Assembly: GCA_027484055.1 (NCBI GenBank)
Contig: JAIXQH010000062.1
Location: 62,001 to 126,000, forward strand
Source of the DNA: Verrucomicrobiaceae bacterium
GTDB lineage: Bacteria; Verrucomicrobiota; Verrucomicrobiia; Verrucomicrobiales; Akkermansiaceae
DNA length: 64,000 nucleotides
Direction: 5' to 3'
Below are positions 62,813 through 64,000 of this stretch, piece by piece (positions within the stretch are counted from its first letter, which is position 1; the number at the start of each line of letters is the position of its first letter). The notes under the pieces were generated by a model that saw only the letters and a list, made by a program, of their open reading frames with translations, did no database searches and was not told the DNA's origin. A program made the translations under genes and the position numbers.

Positions 62813-63773
62813 GCGACTCAAGGAACTCCAGTGCTCGGCTCTCAGAACCATACTCCCCGCGCTGACCGAAGCTGGAGAATCCGACATGCCCCCCGGTTTT
62901 GGGTGCCTCAAAATGAAACCACTCACTGGCTGCTGCCTCCTCACGGGGGTAGCAGCTTTTTCCTAAAAATGGGTCATTTTCTGCGCTCATCAGCAAGCTC
63001 GGCAGGCGGATGGCGGGGAGGAACTGGCGGCAGCTATTGCGCTGCCAGTAATCCGCCGCATCTCGGAATCCATGAATCGGCGCGGTGTAGCGGTCATCAA
63101 AGTCCTGGAAAGTGCGGATTTTTTCCAAACCGGTCAGATCCAGAAGATCGGGGAAAAGCCGCTTTTTGGCCCGTAGCTTCGCCCGCATGGCCACCAGAAA
63201 ACGCTCCATGTAGATCCGGTTTTTCGCCAGTGAGAGCTGCTGCGACGAGCAGGCCAAGTCACATGGCACAGAAAATACCACCGCCCGGTGCAAGCGCGGC
63301 GAGAGTCGGGCTGGGCACTCGCCTAGGTATTTCAGCGTGAGATTTCCGCCCAGACTGAAGCCGAGTAGGTCGAGCGATGTCGCAGGATGGGTCTTCAGCG
63401 CGTGAGAAATCACCCGGTGCAGATCCTCGGTCTCGCCGCTGTGATACATCCGCAGGAGTCGATTCGGCTCATGGCTGCAGCCCCGGAAATTCCAAGCCAG
63501 CACGTCCCAGCCCCGGCGGATCAAGGCCCGCGCCATGCCCTGGATGTAGCCGGTCTCCGCATTTGCCTCCAGCCCGTGGGAGAGGATCGCCAGCTTCGAG
63601 CGACCTTGGCTGGCCCATGCCAAGTCGATGAAATCCCCGTCTGCCAGCTCCAGTCGCTCCCGCCGCTGCGTGGCCAGCGGCACCTTGCGGAACAAGGCCG
63701 GGAAGATCGTCTGCACGTGCCCACCGGGAAGCCATGGCGGGGCGTGGTAGCTGGAATTCTGAATCAATGGCAT
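62781..63773 (-). CDS. YheT-like alpha/beta hydrolase
   Basis: 330 residues from the ATG at 63773 (MPLIQNSSYHAPPWLPGGHVQTIFPALFR); the frame extends upstream to 63815 but the family N-terminus starts here. Alpha/beta hydrolase fold: ILSHGLEANAET (oxyanion region), AWNFRGCSHE, nucleophile Ser in LGFSLGGNL, acid in SAENDPF and His in GGHVGFS. YheT-type proteins are esterase-like with unknown natural substrate. Its 3' end overlaps the peroxidase gene by 32 bp. Confidence 0.87.
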   Translation of the reverse strand: MPLIQNSSYHAPPWLPGGHVQTIFPALFRKVPLATQRRERLELADGDFIDLAWASQGRSKLAILSHGLEANAETGYIQGMARALIRRGWDVLAWNFRGCSHEPNRLLRMYHSGETEDLHRVISHALKTHPATSLDLLGFSLGGNLTLKYLGECPARLSPRLHRAVVFSVPCDLACSSQQLSLAKNRIYMERFLVAMRAKLRAKKRLFPDLLDLTGLEKIRTFQDFDDRYTAPIHGFRDAADYWQRNSCRQFLPAIRLPSLLMSAENDPFLGKSCYPREEAAASEWFHFEAPKTGGHVGFSSFGQRGEYGSESRALEFLESPNVFEAGAVV

Positions 63774-63937
63774 GGTGCGCTGCGGCGAACATAGCCCGCG
63801 AGATCCAGCCTGCAAGGCATCCGCATGGCCCGGCCAGCTGCGAAAAACCTTGTGAAGAATGACCCTTGTGATTTTCCTAGCGCGGCCCTATTTCTCCGCG
63901 CGCGTTCTAAAACCATCCATTACTACCACCATCACTC

Positions 63938-64000
63938 ATGACTTTGTATATTCTCTGGTGCCTTGCAGGCCTAGTCGTCGGCCTTGTATTTGCCTCGTTT
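63938..64000 (+). CDS. Start of a membrane protein, cut by window end
   Basis: Twenty-one codons from ATG 63938: MTLYILWCLAGLVVGLVFAS, a single N-terminal hydrophobic span of the type that anchors RNase Y, but too short for a firm name. The preceding 160 bp (63774-63937) holds the divergent promoters. Confidence 0.4.
   Translation, partial: MTLYILWCLAGLVVGLVFASF

Overview
The window reads as chromosomal DNA of a Verrucomicrobiota bacterium, most likely from the sulfatase-rich Verrucomicrobiales (Akkermansiaceae/Luteolibacter-like). This rests on moderately high GC, ten full-length secreted sulfatases in about 19 kb, a lexA gene preceded by an exact TGTTC-N4-GAACA operator (the motif I recall being reported for Verrucomicrobia LexA), DUF1573 and ThuA proteins, and many Sec signal peptides. 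No rRNA, tRNA or CRISPR array was found by eye.

Layout. 1-2601 (minus): head of a surface-polysaccharide locus, with a GbsR/MarR-like regulator, a specialised NusG/RfaH-like factor, GDP-L-fucose synthase and the start of GDP-mannose 4,6-dehydratase. manC at 44.5 kb makes the GDP-mannose these enzymes use. 3165-9811 (plus): a kelch-SGNH hydrolase fusion, an HtrA-like protease, folK, an ECF sigma/anti-sigma pair, a small secreted protein, a DUF1573 protein and a rhodanese. 9808-17412: a zinc-ribbon membrane protein, lexA, an MFS transporter, pdxA, an S1/P1 nuclease, miaB and a hypothetical protein.

17504-39889: a sulfated-polysaccharide degradation locus on the minus strand. Eight sulfatases and one small secreted protein run almost without gaps from 30112 to 17504. 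A decayed island of about 3 kb follows (sulfatase fragment, 13-unit array of degenerate 21-bp repeats, TPR gene, eroded DNA). Beyond it are two more sulfatases, another sulfatase scrap, a frameshifted small secreted protein, a DUF5722 TIM-barrel protein and a partner beta-sandwich-like secreted protein. No formylglycine-generating enzyme or sulfatase-maturase gene is present in the window. Four of the ten sulfatases depart from the C-x-P-S/T-R maturation motif.

39996-54510: glutaredoxin, truncated TolC-like protein, IS1380-type transposase remnant, rplU-rpmA with a strong terminator, housekeeping genes (manC, ruvX, an orphan modA, dCMP deaminase, transaldolase), a fusion of a metallo-beta-lactamase nuclease with an ATP-dependent DNA ligase, a decayed nucleotidyltransferase toxin-like pair, and a BrnT/BrnA toxin-antitoxin pair.

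54511-57885: an AT-richer accessory islet with an unrecognised 749-residue protein carrying an HEVGH metallopeptidase motif, preceded by a 72-residue acidic protein and a palindrome-marked promoter region. 57886-64000: ribBA, a YqgE-family gene, a secreted endonuclease/exonuclease/phosphatase-fold protein, an animal-type haem peroxidase whose conserved blocks are in circularly permuted order, a YheT-like hydrolase and the first codons of a membrane protein. The permuted peroxidase, the metallopeptidase/small-protein pair and the 21-bp repeat array are the most unusual items.
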